Positions 42,308 to 54,457 of a DNA stretch of 64,000 nt are shown here, one piece after another. The position numbers and the translations under genes were made by a program. The notes under the pieces were generated by a model, which was not told where the DNA came from, did not search any database, and was given only the letters and a program-made list of their open reading frames with translations. Position 1 is the first letter of the stretch. Every line of letters starts with the position of its first letter. Origin of the DNA: Lasiodiplodia sp. COLG20 (Eukaryota; Ascomycota; Dothideomycetes; Botryosphaeriales; Botryosphaeriaceae); the NCBI GenBank assembly GCA_009801085.1, contig VNWV01000006.1, positions 1,550,001 through 1,614,000 on the forward strand. The letters are read 5' to 3'.

Positions 42308-44897
42308 GCATCTTGACCTGCAAGGTTGCACACACCTTCGATACCTTCAACCACATCTTCCGCGTTACTACCCGGACGGCACTGCACTCGCATTCCGATG
42401 CACTCTTTCGGACGGCAACACCATAAATGGGCATGATGTCCCGGATTGGACATGACCGGTGCATTAAAGAGCAGTGTTGTTTGCATGTCGGCCTCGCAGT
42501 CGACGGACTATCCGGGCCCGGACCATTCAGCATCACCTATCCTAATCATCTGCGACAAACTTTGTCATTCTTGTTTCTCCAGTCTGCCCGGCGATGCGGC
42601 ACATCAGCGATACCATTATTCCCGTGCAATCGCCGAGCGGATATTGTTTCACCCTGTCGGGCGGACCCTGACAGTTTTCTCAACCTTCCAACTTTGGATT
42701 TACATCCGCACACAGACGACCAGTCTCGTCGCTAGGGGGTTTCATTTGTGTTTGGCGTTGCGAGCGAAAGTGCAGGTTTCATTCCAAACAGCGCGGACGG
42801 TGTTCACGGCGAAAAAGGGAACGGTCGCATATACTCAGGCAAAGGGGTTCCAAATGTTCAAGGGGATTCTCGTGTTTTAATTGGGTCTTTATTTTGCTGC
42901 ATTTCGTTTTGCGCGCGCTTCTCCATTATTCCCAGTCTTTGCGCTTCGGGGGATTGTCATGTTTTGGAAAAATTTCACGGGAACGACGGCATGTGGTCTT
43001 GACAGCGTGTCTGTTCTTGGTGGCTATATTGCAGGAGGTGGAGGATTTGCACTTGTGGAGATGCTTTTAGAGCGGGCTGGGATGGTTGCGCACATGCGCC
43101 GGGGCGGGGAGTTTCCTTTTCGAGTTGTTCCCTGCGGCGTTTGGGCGCCAGGGCTGGTCTAGCAGCAGGAGGCAGAGCGATAGAATCGCAGGCGTGTGAA
43201 GAAGACGAAGAAATTCAAAGCCGAAGCAAGCACATGAAACACATCTCAGATGGTGATACGTCCGGAAGGTCTGCACGCAATTTCTGCTGCCGCCTCAAAG
43301 CAAATGCCGCAAAGGGTATCAGACTCCGGCAGGGCCCCCTGCAGCGGGAACGGATCCAGGGAAGCAGTGGTGCGTAATCAAGCGCTGACCGCCTCCGCAT
43401 GGAGATTGGCGGGCTTCTATTTATAAGCTGACAGGTCAGGATGACGAGTCGCTTGCCCTTGGCAGTCTTGGCTTTTGTCGCGCGACCCCATGGTGGTGCC
43501 TCCGTCGCCGACGCTGCACCGGAGTCGCTGCTTTCTGCGGAGGTCCAGGCAAACTGATGAACATCGCCGAGCGTCTCATCACACTCCACCTCGAAATTTG
43601 CACGTCCTCGGAGATGGGCATTTTATCCAGCACGCAATCGCCATGTTCGTCTCGCCGCCGTCTCGCTGCTTGCACCGGTTTCGCTGCTCGTCAGATGCTT
43701 AATCACGGCGTCGTCGCGTTACGCATCATCACCGCTCTGCTGATCTCTGATTGTCGCTGATCGCGTGCTCGCCCTCGGGGCGGCGGGCGTCGTCATCATC
43801 AGCATCCCGTCGGGACCCTCCATTTATCTCGCTCTCGCTCTCACCCTTATTCTTCCTTTTCGCCAGCCCCGGAGCCTCCGCGGTGCCCAACTGCTGCTGC
43901 TGACTTATTAGTCGACTTCGCTCGGCTGCTCGGCACGCCTTAAATGGCCATGCCGCTTAGCCATGGGCAACGTGCGCCATCTCTTCGTATTGCATCTTAA
44001 CTCTGGGTACGCGTAACTGCTATACAGTGGCAGTTACGCACGCGTTCTTGGGCTGCGCCGCATCTGTATAGTAGCGATACGTAGCGGGCGTTCAGCCGTA
44101 GGGTGGTCAACCCCGGAATGATCGACAAGGGAGCCACCGAAGCCGGAGCCAATTGAGGCGCAAGCAAGCCGGTCGGGCGTTGGGTGATTTTCGACTTCCT
44201 TTACTTGTGGCGGTGATGCACGGTGATGGCTTGTTGCATGTGTGATGGAGGAGCGAGAAGGATTGGATGCTGACTGGGATGCTACTCAGTCGGCTCTCGC
44301 CCGTCAAATGCCTCAGGCTGTGAACTGGCGTGGCACACGTCGCTGTCAGCAGCGGGGTCCCGCTGATCGCTCGCTCGACGGGCAAATCGTCATATGCCTG
44401 AGGCGCAGCGGCAGGCAAGAAGTAGGCGAGCAAAAAAAGATGCGGCCAAATGCGCGTGCGCTGGGTGTTGCTCAGCCTTGTGGCTGGCGTTGCTACAGCT
44501 AGATTGAAAGCGGCAAAACGCGGCGCTCTGGCCTCTCCGCCATGCTGCTTGTTCTTGGGGCGGGCGGGCACCGCCCCGTTTGTTTTGCTGTACTTGCTGC
44601 TGCGGCGCACCACGCACTACTCAGCTGCGCCCGCATTTGCCCTGTCCCTTCACCGCACTGGGCACCCGTAAGCCGATTATAAGGCCTGGTGGTCCCCGCT
44701 AGTGTGCAAAACATTCCAACGTATCCCGCCTCTTCGCTCCTCGCCTGTCGCTGTTCGACTCTCTCCGGCCGGTGACGTTATAACCGCCCGTCCTCCCTCG
44801 CTTCTCACCACATAAATCGCCGTTCGCTCGAGCCCCCGCCTGTCAGCTTGGGCAACCTCACCGCAAACCTCACTCCAGACGCAAATCTACCGCAATT
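42308..44897. other. Gene-free stretch between PNG1 and the SUR7-family gene
   Basis: About 2.6 kb. The PNG1 3' region has short frames only; 43.4-44.8 kb is GC-rich promoter-like sequence with CT-rich tracts just before the SUR7-family gene. A perfect 10-bp inverted repeat lies at 44011-44039. Confidence 0.45.
44011..44039. repeat. Perfect short inverted repeat
   Basis: GCGTAACTGC, a 9-base loop (tatacagtg), then GCAGTTACGC. It could be a hairpin or a dimeric protein-binding site in the region ahead of the SUR7-family gene. Not related to the ~80-bp hairpin family. Confidence 0.75.
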
Positions 44898-45984
44898 ATG
44901 GGCAAAGTCGGACGTATTGCGTGCATTGCCACGCCCATGGCGCTGTCGCTGGCAGCCTGGATCTGCCTGATTCTTGTTTTCCTGGGCAACTGGAACAAGA
45001 GCGATGGCAACCTTACTTCCATCTACTTCATGAAGGTGCGCGAATTCGGAGCAGAGTCAAACTGCGTTTCAGCAGCTAACAGTGCCTCCAGGCCGATATG
45101 TCGAAATTCAGAAGTAACATTTCCTCGCTCTCGTCGGTAGATATACCCGGCACCGATATCGACGATGAGTTGCTCGCCGCTCTCACCGTCAGCGCCAACG
45201 AGAACCTGAGCGACATCTACACCGTCGGCATCTGGAACTACTGCAGCGGCGACAAGAACTCGAGCGGCATCGACTACTGCTCGGGCCGCAAGGCCTCCTA
45301 CTGGTTCAACCCCGTCGACGTCTGGGGCCTGAACAGCACCGGTGCCGAGGACTTGATCCCCGATAAGCTGGAGTCTGGCCTCAAGATCTACAAGAAGGTC
45401 GCCAACTGGATGTTCGCCGCCTACACCGTCGCTTTCTTCGCCACGCTCGCCGAGATCCTCGTAGGCATCCTGGCCATATTCTCGCGCTGGGGCAGCTTCA
45501 TCACCACCATCGTCGCTTCGGTAAGCTTCCAGAGACAATCATATCTTTTTTTTTTTTCCTTTTGCTAACAGTGAGTTTTCAGGTCGCCACCATCTTCACC
45601 ATCGCTGCGTCCATCACGTCGAGTGCACTCTACGGCACCCTCGTCGGCACGTTCAACTCGGTCTTCAAGGAGTACAACATCAAGGCAGAGATGGGCGGCA
45701 AGATGATGGGCATCACGTGGTTGGCCGTCGCCTTCTCGGTTGCTGCCGGTCTGTTCTGGGTCCTGTCGACGTGCTGCTGCTCGGGCAAGAGCGACCGCAG
45801 CGGCCGTAAGAAGGTCACCGTCGAGAAGACTCCCTACACCTACGAGCGCGTTCACTCGCCCTTCGGTGGTGCTGGCGCCCAACAGCAGCAGCAGCAGAAG
45901 TACGGCAACGTTCCTCTGAGGGATATGCAGGGCAACAAGGCCGGTACTGCGTACGAGCCCTTCAGACACGACAGCCGCGTCTAA
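44898..45984 (+). CDS. SUR7/PalI family tetraspan membrane protein
   Basis: Three exons, 44898-45035, 45092-45520 and 45583-45984, separated by 56- and 62-bp introns; 322 residues. SUR7/PalI proteins are plasma-membrane tetraspans of eisosomes, endocytosis, wall integrity and pH signalling. The first span is at ~8-30 (MALSLAAWICLILVFLGNW), followed by an extracellular loop with the family motif GIWNYCSGDKNSSGIDYCSG. Three more spans follow: MFAAYTVAFFATLAEILVGI, VATIFTIAASITSSALYGTL and ITWLAVAFSVAAGLFWVL. A Cys cluster (STCCCSG) follows the last span and could be palmitoylated. The cytosolic tail is short, with a Gln run and YEPFRHDSRV at the end. It cannot be assigned to one yeast paralogue from sequence alone. 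Confidence 0.88.
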
Positions 45985-47684
45985 AGAAAGTTTATTGGAG
46001 GAAATGTGGAGGTGGATGATGCACGACCTTTTTCTTTTTTTTAAACCATTCTTGTACAGTGTTTGCCGACTCGAGGGAAAGATTTTCGTCTCTCGGTGAT
46101 GACCACGACTATTGGCGTTTTTTTACTTTTTAGGGAAGGCTCTGTAATCATGGCCGTTTCAAAATGGGGAATATCCGTCCTCATATATGGGGAGGATGAA
46201 CCAATCTAGATACCACCGATGCTCAGTCTGTTAGGACCTGATGGTCACAAATGGAAAGATATTAGTTATTATACTATAGGGCTCCCTTGAGAAGTGCATT
46301 GCTCATCATGCTACGATCATGATACGCGCGTTTCGAGCAGCGGAAGATCGGTATATCCTCGATCCGGGGGAGGGCCGTTCGTTATTAAGACTTTCGCAAC
46401 TCTCCTCTACACGAAGCAAGGTTATAATCCGGCGCTGATATAAGGAGATACGAGCGTTCTCGACCTTCGTCTTCTTTCCCCTGCTCCACAAAATGCACAA
46501 ACCCCCGCAGCTCCCGACTATCGCTGCCCTGTGTTCCCGCCCCAGACCCGCAATTTTCCATAGTCTCGCACACCGGTCGGAGGCAAGAGTACGCGTTGCT
46601 ACCTGGTCACCGGGCTGGTTGGCCCAAACTGATCGTGTGGCGGGCTGAACGGCGCGGCGAAGAAGGACGATCGGCACAACAGCAGCTGATAGCCAGCTCG
46701 TTGCTCGATCGGGAATAGCGCGACAGCTGTTGCTGCTGCTCGCCTATCGCCCTCGGGTTCGGTTGACATCCGTACTCGCCAAACTTCTGCATGAAGAATG
46801 GAGGCTGAGAAATGAACCACATAGATTAAAAGTCTCAGACTTCAGTCTCATACCGTAGGAGAGACATTTGTTTTGAAGTTCCGCATGACCGTGAGATGGG
46901 GTAGAGAGAATGAAATTGTGGTCCGCAAGAAACGACCGGTGGCGCTCACTGTTTGCGTAGTCATGCCGAACGATGCCGCTTGGGGTATGGTTCTTAGTTT
47001 CGCAAGGCGATGAAGAGTGACAGTTTATGTCACGAGCATCAGATCATACATTGTGGCCAGATTGGCGTTCAGGGTTTGTCTCGCAATTATCCTGAAGAAT
47101 TGCTCAAACATTGCTGTCGATGCGAACAGAAATCACCTCGTACTCAACGAGACCAGAAATGCACTTTCCTATCAAAGTCCGCCTCCCGAAGGTCTTTAGT
47201 GGAATGATGATCTTTTATGCCCATCTCTTTGAGTAAGGCCATGGAGGTTTGCCAGCCTCTTTCAGCCTCTTACCTGTTCGAGATGATTTGATTTCGAATA
47301 AATTGGACACGGACCCATCACCCAAGGCAATATGATTGATACCAACATATCAACAACGCCTGGTCTAGGAGAACCATGTTGGTTCTTAGTGAACCCAAGC
47401 GAGCAATTCGATAGAGTTCCCCGAGCTGCGGCGATGCTTCCCTCGTCCCATACTACGAATAAATTAGCATACCAGGATCACTTCCCCCCTCATTGCTTTC
47501 TGCGGAGAAGCATATCTGAAAAGGAAGCAAAACCTAAATCCAACTCATAGAAACACCGAGCTGCCACTCGTTAAGACGCAATAAACTGTTTCCACTGCCT
47601 TTTCACTAAAATCTCTTTTTTCAAAGCGCCACCAAATTTCAACCGAATCTATGCTTACTCTTAGTATTATTAGTATTATTAGTA
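45985..47684. other. Gene-free stretch
   Basis: About 1.7 kb AT-richer sequence with poly-T runs after the SUR7-family gene and no recognised coding region. A 9-bp tandem repeat lies at its right end. Confidence 0.4.
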
Positions 47685-47687
47685 TTA
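47661..47687. repeat. (TTAGTATTA)x3 tandem repeat
   Basis: Three perfect 9-bp units close to the assembly gap. Confidence 0.9.
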
Positions 47688-49354
47688 TAGTAGTAAGCTT
47701 CTAAATACAAGCAAAGATAAAAATAAAATTTTAATAAAAAAAATCTTGACCCGCACAGTCCAAGGCTTGCTTTTGGGTTTTGTCCGCCCTCTCAAACGCC
47801 GNNNNNNNNNNNNNNNNNNNNNNNNNNNNNNNNNNNNNNNNNNNNNNNNNNNNNNNNNNNNNNNNNNNNNNNNNNNNNNNNNNNNNNNNNNNNNNNNNAT
47901 ATTAAACCCATCCACATCCGCCTCCTCCATCCACCTCTCCAACTCATCCGCCACGCGCTCGGGCGTGCCAACGATGGTCCCACCCAAGCCGCCGACGATC
48001 AGGTGCTCGGCCAGCACCCTCTTCGTCCACTTGCCGACCTTGGGCTGGTGCTTGCCCAGGCCCTCCATGTAGCTGCGGATCGCGTTGGTCTGGACCAGCC
48101 GCAGCTCCTCGTCGTCGCCATACTCGTCCATGTCGTAGCCCGTCCACCCGCCGAACAGCGCCAGCGCGCCGCCGACGTCGCCGTAGCTGGCGTACTCGGC
48201 GTACTTGGCTTCGGCCTCGGCCTGCGTCCTTCCCAGCACGATACACACCTTGGCGATGACCTTGATGGCGCGCGGGTCGCGCCCGTGCTTGGCCGCCTGC
48301 TCGCGGATGCTCTTGACGCCGGCGGCGCAGCTGGCCGGGCTGTGCCCGCTGACGAAGACGGCCTCGGCGTGCTTGCTGGAGAAGGCGGTCCCCGCGCGGC
48401 TGGTGCCGGCCTGCATGATGACGGGGACGCGCTGCGGCGACGGCTGGCAGATGTGCGGGCCCGGCACGGAGAAGTGCTTGCCTTCGTGGTGGATGGGGCG
48501 CACGCGCTCTGGGTGCGTGTAGATGCCGCGCGCGCGGTCGAGGGCGACGGCGTCGGTGCGCCAGGAGGATTGGAGCAGCTTGTACATGACTTCCATGTAC
48601 TCTTCGGCCATGGCGTAACGGTCGTCGTGCTCGGGTTGGGCGACGCGGCCTAGGTTGCGCGCGGCCGAGTCGAGGTAGCCGGTTACGACGTTCCAGCCGC
48701 AGCTGTTTTGGGTGTTGTTAGTGTGAGTGTTGAGATTGGGGATGCATAGGGAAGAACTCACCGTCCCTTGGTCAAATGGTCCAGGGTGCTCAGCCGCCTG
48801 GCGAGGTGGTAGGGCTGCTCGTACGTGGTGCTGACGGTGACGCCGAAGCCGATGTGCTTGGTGGCGGCGGCCATGGCGGGCACGACCTGCATGGGCTCAT
48901 TGACGGGCCACTGCGCGCCCGACCGCACCGCCTCGTCCAGGCTCTTCTTGTACACGTCGTAGCCGCCCAGCACGTCGGCGATGAACATGGCGTGGAAGCC
49001 GCCTGCCTCCAGCGTCTGCGCCAGCCCCACCCAGTGCTCGATGTCGTTGAAGTTCATGGATTGGTCGTCCGGGTGCCGCCATAGGCCTGGCGATTGGTGG
49101 CCGCTGCCTGGGTTTGTGAGCTTTTTTGGTGGAGCACGATGATGGGGTGCTGGGATGCGGAGTTGTGGGGAAGATCCACAGGATAAGGGAAAGAGAAGAG
49201 CGTTGAAGCGTTTAGGAGGGCATGTTGCGGGAAAACGAGTAGTAAACTTACACATTTCAACGAAAGCGTTCAGAATCATCTTCCTCTTCGGCGCGGCGCC
49301 ATTGGCATGGCCATTGGTGTGGGCGTAGCCGTTGGTCTCAGGTGCCGATACCAT
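47685..49354 (-). CDS. FMN-dependent luciferase-like monooxygenase (NtaA/SnaA/DszA family), interrupted by an assembly gap
   Basis: Exons 49354-49252, 49107-48762 and from 48702 down to the gap; introns of 144 and 59 bp. The family oxidises substrates such as nitrilotriacetate, sulfonated or other compounds with reduced FMN. After ~25 disordered residues the protein shows the family order: MILNAFVEM, CSGHQSPGLWRHPDDQSMNFNDIEHWV, LEAGGFHAMFIADVLGGYDVY, GFGVTVSTTYEQPYHLARRLSTLDHLTKGR joined to CGWNVVTGY, then EYMEVMYKLLQSSWR and HEGKHFSVPGPHICQPSPQRVPVIMQAGTS. The C-terminal part before the gap has GTPERVADELERWMEEADVDGFN. After the 97-bp gap the minus strand has LRGRTKPKSKPW, a plausible end, but the frame across the gap cannot be checked. 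Substrate unknown. Confidence 0.82.
47802..47898. other. Assembly gap (97 N)
   Basis: Unknown bases within the 3' part of the luciferase-like monooxygenase gene. The true length may differ. Confidence 0.99.
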
Positions 49355-50074
49355 GGTGTCGCTGTTCTCGCACGCAACGATCTTCGACGTGCAGCTGTCC
49401 CCTCTTTTCCAATTGTCCAATGGTTGCCAAGCGCGTACAATGATGTGCTGCAATCGCAACACCGCTGCTAGTAAAGTAGAACCGCGCAAAAAGTTGTCGG
49501 GTGGTTGTCGCAAAACGCAGATGCGAACAGCGAAGAGGGGAAAAAAGAAAGAGTAATTGAGGGGCACAATTTCCTGCTCAGCCGTCCGACCGGAAAACAA
49601 TGCTCACCGGGGTTACGCGGGGCTTAAGAGGCGAGCATCAATACATGGTGTAGATGACGACACCGCACGTGATTCTTGCACCATCTTTGGTAGGCGCAGA
49701 TGAGTCGTGGTCGGTGCCTTTCGACCCACCAAGCCTTATCGGCTGGCTTGCGATATATTAGAAAGTGGGATGTGTTTGGCTATCCATTGTGAGGCCAGCT
49801 GCGTTGAGCGTCTTCTCCGACATCGCCGATCTATACTCGAATAGGAAATCCGGTGGTGGTTTGATGCTGCTGATCCAACGGCTTTGCGGAGTGCTGACGT
49901 GCATGCGCGCGACAAGTCTGAACGAATGGTGAGTCTGCATATATTGGCAGAGCTTTTAGTGCGTATTAACCAAAAAGACAGTGGTGGTACATGTGCGACG
50001 AACAAACGTGAGACAAGCCTGGCTGAGCTGAGACCCGTGTCTCTTTTCCTCTCCTGTTCTACTTTCCGTCCTTC
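49355..50074. other. Intergenic
   Basis: 720 bp between the monooxygenase promoter and the P450 3' end. Nothing recognised. Confidence 0.4.
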
Positions 50075-51755
50075 TCAAGCAACAACCCTCCTCTTCGCCC
50101 TAATTCTAATATCCTTGACCGGCCTCATCACGCCCGTCCCGGGCTTCATATCCGGCACCTTCCACGCCGAGCCATCCGCAGGCTCAAAATCCCACAAGCT
50201 GGCAACCGACGCGACGACGCCCAAGATCTCCTTCTCGGCGAATGTCCTGCCCTTGCAGATGCCGGTGCCCATGCCCCAGGGCTTGAGGGGCCCGTAGCGC
50301 GCGACGCGCTTGCCCGACGCCTCGTCCGTCTCGATGAAGCGCTCGGGCACGAACTTGGACGGGTCGGCGTAGACGTCAGCGCTGCGCTGGTTGATGCCGA
50401 GCGGCACGGTGATGTAGGTGCCCTGGCGCAGCTGGTGCGAGTGGTCGCCATCCGCGACGGTCAGGTCGCGGCCGACGTAACGCAGGCACGACGGCTCGTT
50501 GGCCATGCGGAACGTCTCGAGGTACGCGCTCTTCAGCAGCGGGCAGTCGCGCGACAGCGCCGGGTAGTCGATCTTGGCGATGCGCGCGTGGCCGGAGGCG
50601 GCGTCGGTGGTGAGGTGGACGTGGGGAGCGATTTCCGCGCGGATGTCGGCGAGCAGGCCCGGCGTCGCGTAGACGTACATGACGAACCAGTAGATGAGCG
50701 GCTGCGTGTTCGCGTTCTGGCCCCAGAGCAGCCCCATGTCGATGTCGCCGCGGTGCCGGTACGAGACGTTCTGCGCCGAGTACGCCTTGCAGCGGTCGAG
50801 GGCGACTTGGCCGACGTCCGACATGTCGCAGTCGAGGGATTCGCCCTGGATGTGCTTGTCGATGCGCTCGTAGAGGGCGTACAGGGCTTGGAGAACGCGG
50901 CTCCGCGCGGCAAGGCCTTCCTGCAGGGACTTGATGGGCGCCCATTCCGGGATGCCGATCATGCGGAGCGGGAACACCTCGCCGTCAAACTTCCAGAAGT
51001 CGTCGATGAGCTGCGGGTTGCGCTTGAGGAAGTCGGAGCCGTAAAGCAGCGGAATGGCGACGGAGGTGCCGAAGTTGCGGATGAGGCTCTCGAGACCGAC
51101 CTCTACAATGCCAGGCTGAGTCGATGTTTCCGGTTGGATCAACTTGTGGTTTGCTGACCGTTCCCAGGGGTTGAGCTCTGCCGGGTCCGAAGAAAAAGTG
51201 ATAAGATTGTAAGTTTTAGCGCCGACGTCTGCTCTTTGGATCATTTCCAGGGATGCAGATTCGTTCACAAAGCCTTTTTCGACGGCAGCGAACAGATCTT
51301 TCTTGCACCTGTTCAACGCATCACGCATCTCTTTGGAGTCCTCGCCACCGAAGACGCGGATGGTGATGGTGTATCCAACCGGCTCATGGTCCAGAGTATG
51401 GAATGGCGCAGCAAATAGCCGCTCGACTCCTTTCAGGTTGTGGATGACCTGGTGCTGCGAGGTAATGCCGAAGAGGGAACCTCCGTAGCGGCGGAAAAGA
51501 GAACTGCATTCAGGCGTTTGAGCAAGCGCTATTGAGGGGGATTTCGCGGTGGTCAGCTTACAGCAACTTTAGCGCTACACCATCGGCCACCAGGCACGTG
51601 CTTGCGACAAAAATTTCGATGGGAACCCATGTTGGCATGATACGGTCCCGCTTAGGGCCACTAAGAAGGCGGAATGCGATTGCTGCGACGAATACGGCTG
51701 CCAGGACTTTGGTGTAAGAAAGTCCGGCACCACCGGCTGTTTGTGGCGTGTCCAT
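50075..51755 (-). CDS. Cytochrome P450, CYP7/CYP8-like
   Basis: Two exons, 51755-51562 and 51503-50075, with a 58-bp intron; 540 residues. An N-terminal membrane anchor (LSYTKVLAAVFVAAIAF, ~12-30) precedes the P450 body. The heme loop is PWGMGTGICKGRTFAE with the axial Cys at ~481. The K-helix ExxR is ETFR (YLETFRM), and PERF/FVPERF is the usual following block. The I-helix reads LLWGQNANTQP: the normal AGxxT threonine motif is replaced by an xxQANTxP form, as in CYP7 and CYP8 (sterol 7-alpha-hydroxylase and prostacyclin synthase) and their fungal relatives. Substrate unknown; sterol or oxylipin-type chemistry is only a family-level guess. It lies on the same strand as the flavin monooxygenase to its right in transcription order, so a small pathway is possible but unsupported. 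Confidence 0.88.
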
Positions 51756-53232
51756 TGGGGACGATGAAAATAAGGGTAAACGTGGGGATGGTCAAAGGAA
51801 CAAAAGCAGAGGTGGAAAGAGCGACGGCGAATAGGTATTAAGAAGGGTACGGCATTGGTATGGGAAGGTGTGTTGATGATGATGTCGGTCAGGGAGAGCG
51901 AAAGCGAGCCACCACTGCGTTTCATGGGCGCACGGACTCGTCGTGCGATGGCCAAGTCCGTTGGCTGCTGCGCCGTATGTGCCGTGATAGGCTTCTCAGA
52001 ATAGCCTTAGCAGCACCAATCGCTGCACGCTCCTTACCAATCGTAGCCTGTTTGTGCCCCAGATCAGCCGCACGGCATCCTCCGAATCTGACCCTTCGTC
52101 CCCCGAAATTCTCTCAATCCTGCCATGCAATAAATTCTGTCAGGCACACAGCTATAAATCGTGCCAGACACAGCCGCAGTCACGACCGCAGCCGTTATAC
52201 TTGGACGCATTTTCCCCTGAATAAAACGTTGGTTCAAGACATATTTAAGTCCACACGGAGCCAACCGTTGTCACGTGGCCGAGCTAGTTCGATGGCCGCG
52301 GGCGGATCAGGAAATGGTGCGGCGAAAGGACGGAGACGGGTGCTGAGTTAGCCGACTTGTCTGCGCCCACTCCCGAATGCCGACCACGTTTGCTCCCCAT
52401 CATCTAAACGCGAACCTGGCTCCCGCCAACGTCTGTACCATGCCGACCGAACCAGAGATTGACTTGAACCCGTTGCAGCCAACATCCAGAACTAACCGAA
52501 ATAGGAAAGTGATATCACGCCTCGTTTGCATTTTGCAGGCCCCAACTTCAACGCCCAAGCACATGTCCAGACTTCTTAGTCATTTTAGCCATTACAGGAG
52601 CCCAAGGCGGATTATGCAACTTCTATCTGTATCTCTTCCGAAAATGACACGACGATTGAGGTCCGGCGATTGTGCCACAAAACCACGTTCCCGCCTAGGG
52701 CTTGAATGCAGCCACCCGAATGTAATACAAGGATCCACTGACGTCGTGAGAACTTCAAGGTCGAAGCTTCTTAGAAGTCGGCAATCCTTCATCTATATTC
52801 GCATCTTCTCGCTGTCCTTTGGCTGGTGCTCTTCTTCCTCTTGCTGCTCAGCTGTCATTGCCTCATCTTTCCTACGATTGGGATTTTGCTTCGGGCTCGT
52901 AATTGGACTTCTAGTCAGCCTTTTCAGAAGGGCTATGTTTTTCAAACATGCATCTAGCGCGGGGGCAGATTCGTGGATCACGGCTCTTATTCTGCTTTCC
53001 TTCATTTCTTGTCCCTAAAATTGAAAAGAGCTATCCGGTCCCTAAAAAAATTTATTTCCGTACCATCAAAACCGAGGCTAATTAATGTGAACCACGGGCC
53101 GCCTTGTGGGGAAAGAAGGGGGTTGGAGCGACGGGTTCCGTCGGTTCTCGTCCGTTCGGCTCCATAGTTGGTCGCAGCACAGAAAAAAAATAAACAGTCA
53201 GAGGAAGAAATAATAAAACAAAAACGAAAGCT
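51756..53232. other. Gene-free stretch
   Basis: P450 promoter, then AT-richer sequence. An unrecognised 213-codon frame at 52377-53018 (plus) has no domain and biased Ser/Arg composition. Confidence 0.4.
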
Positions 53233-53349
53233 GAGCCGATCAGGAGTCGAACCTGAATCTAATGCTAACGAGTGTCTACTAGCTGAGAATGAATGTTCAA
53301 GGCTAAGTGATCGTATAAGCATTAATGCTAGCCATTACACCATCGGCTC
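53233..53349 (-). tRNA. tRNA-like gene with intron, anticodon unclear
   Basis: Read on the minus strand, a 7-bp acceptor stem pairs perfectly (GAGCCGA with TCGGCTC), the T-arm is standard (TCAGG-TTCGACT-CCTGA), and the D-arm (GTGTAATGGCTAGCAT) has the Gln/Glu-like form with a GG pair. The anticodon stem is AATGC/GCATT (5 bp), and ~46 extra bases in the loop fit a tRNA intron. After AATGC the sequence is TTATAC, giving anticodon ATA followed by C in the standard register. A one-base shifted stem (TAATG/CATTA) gives C-T-TAT-A, i.e. an Ile-UAU tRNA, a type known to carry an intron in yeast, but with only a 3-base variable region. It could be a functional Ile tRNA with unusual geometry or a pseudo-tRNA. 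Confidence 0.55.
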
Positions 53350-54457
53350 TTATTGATGAATAGTGAAGTGACAATCTATCATTATATTACCCAACATCAG
53401 ACGTACAAGCCTGAGAGTGGTGAGCAGCAGCCTTCGAACACATACAGCCACGTCGTGCCGACCTGCTCCTTGTTGTTCGGCTGTAGTAGGAAACTTTGAG
53501 CAACGCGCTACTCGTCGGCCATCTCATGCGATTTAAGTAATATATAAGAGATCTAGCAAGTCCTGTATCTTAACATGTGCAGTTTCTTAGCATGTTGGCT
53601 GCTAGGTCGGTGTCGAGCTAGCTCTCAATCTGATCCCACAATCTTTTTTGCAGATTCTCAGTTCAAATTTGAGTACCGCCAACTTGAATGCTATTTTCTA
53701 CTTTTTTTTTTTTGCATGTGAACATTGCTGGACAATGCCTCTCATATGCGAAGGGCACGTGTCATAACTTTGTCACCACAGCCCAAACAGTGTCCACGCA
53801 AACCCACCACACAAATCTATAAATATACCACGTCTTCATTAATTAGTACTTAAATCTATTGTTTGGACGCAAGTGTTGGATTATGAATTGTTCAAATACA
53901 TAGGTGAACGAATTGACTGTTCACCGTGTTGTTCAGACCCGATCCGAAGCCTCAGGTCAGAGTCCGCGCATAGTAGGCGCCCCCATGTACATCTAAGCAG
54001 CGCATCCTTGAGAGGTATTGACGGAGTGTCTGGTGGATTCCATGCTATTCGCTTCTTCGTTGTTTGCTACCTCGTTTGCTGTTGATTAGTTATCTGGCGC
54101 GTATATATTCTACGCTGCCCACAGATAGCTTATGGATCATTCTACGCATCTATCAGGTATATAATTATTCCAGAAAAAAAAAAAAGCCTCTGCTATCACC
54201 AGCGCTCATAGCAGATGTCTTGAGCTCGGGCAGTCTATTGATAAGCCTTATATTCCTGCCATTCGAATCGGAAAGGCAATGATTTCTACGAGCCGGATGA
54301 TATATATGGACATCGTAAAATCTATGCTTCCGGGTGGCTGGCTGCCAAACAGAGAAATAAAAAAAAAGAAAGATAATGGAGGATCAAGTGGATTGCATGC
54401 CTTCCGCTTAACACTTCTCTCTGGCACATCCAACACCGGGCTGATCAAAACTAGATC
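53350..54457. other. Gene-free AT-rich stretch
   Basis: About 1.1 kb with short frames. Poly-T (53701-53714) and poly-A runs. attgtttggacgcaagtg near 53860 faintly resembles the hairpin-repeat core. Nothing else identified. Confidence 0.4.

Noticed and set aside
46600..46616. 17-base exact match to UTP4 (acctggtcaccgggctg at ~36579)
   Set aside because: No similarity on either side, so chance is likely, unlike the 178-bp fragment at 25.4 kb.
52377..53018. 213-codon plus-strand frame
   Set aside because: No domain, Ser/Arg/Thr-biased, and AT-rich surroundings; not convincing as a gene.
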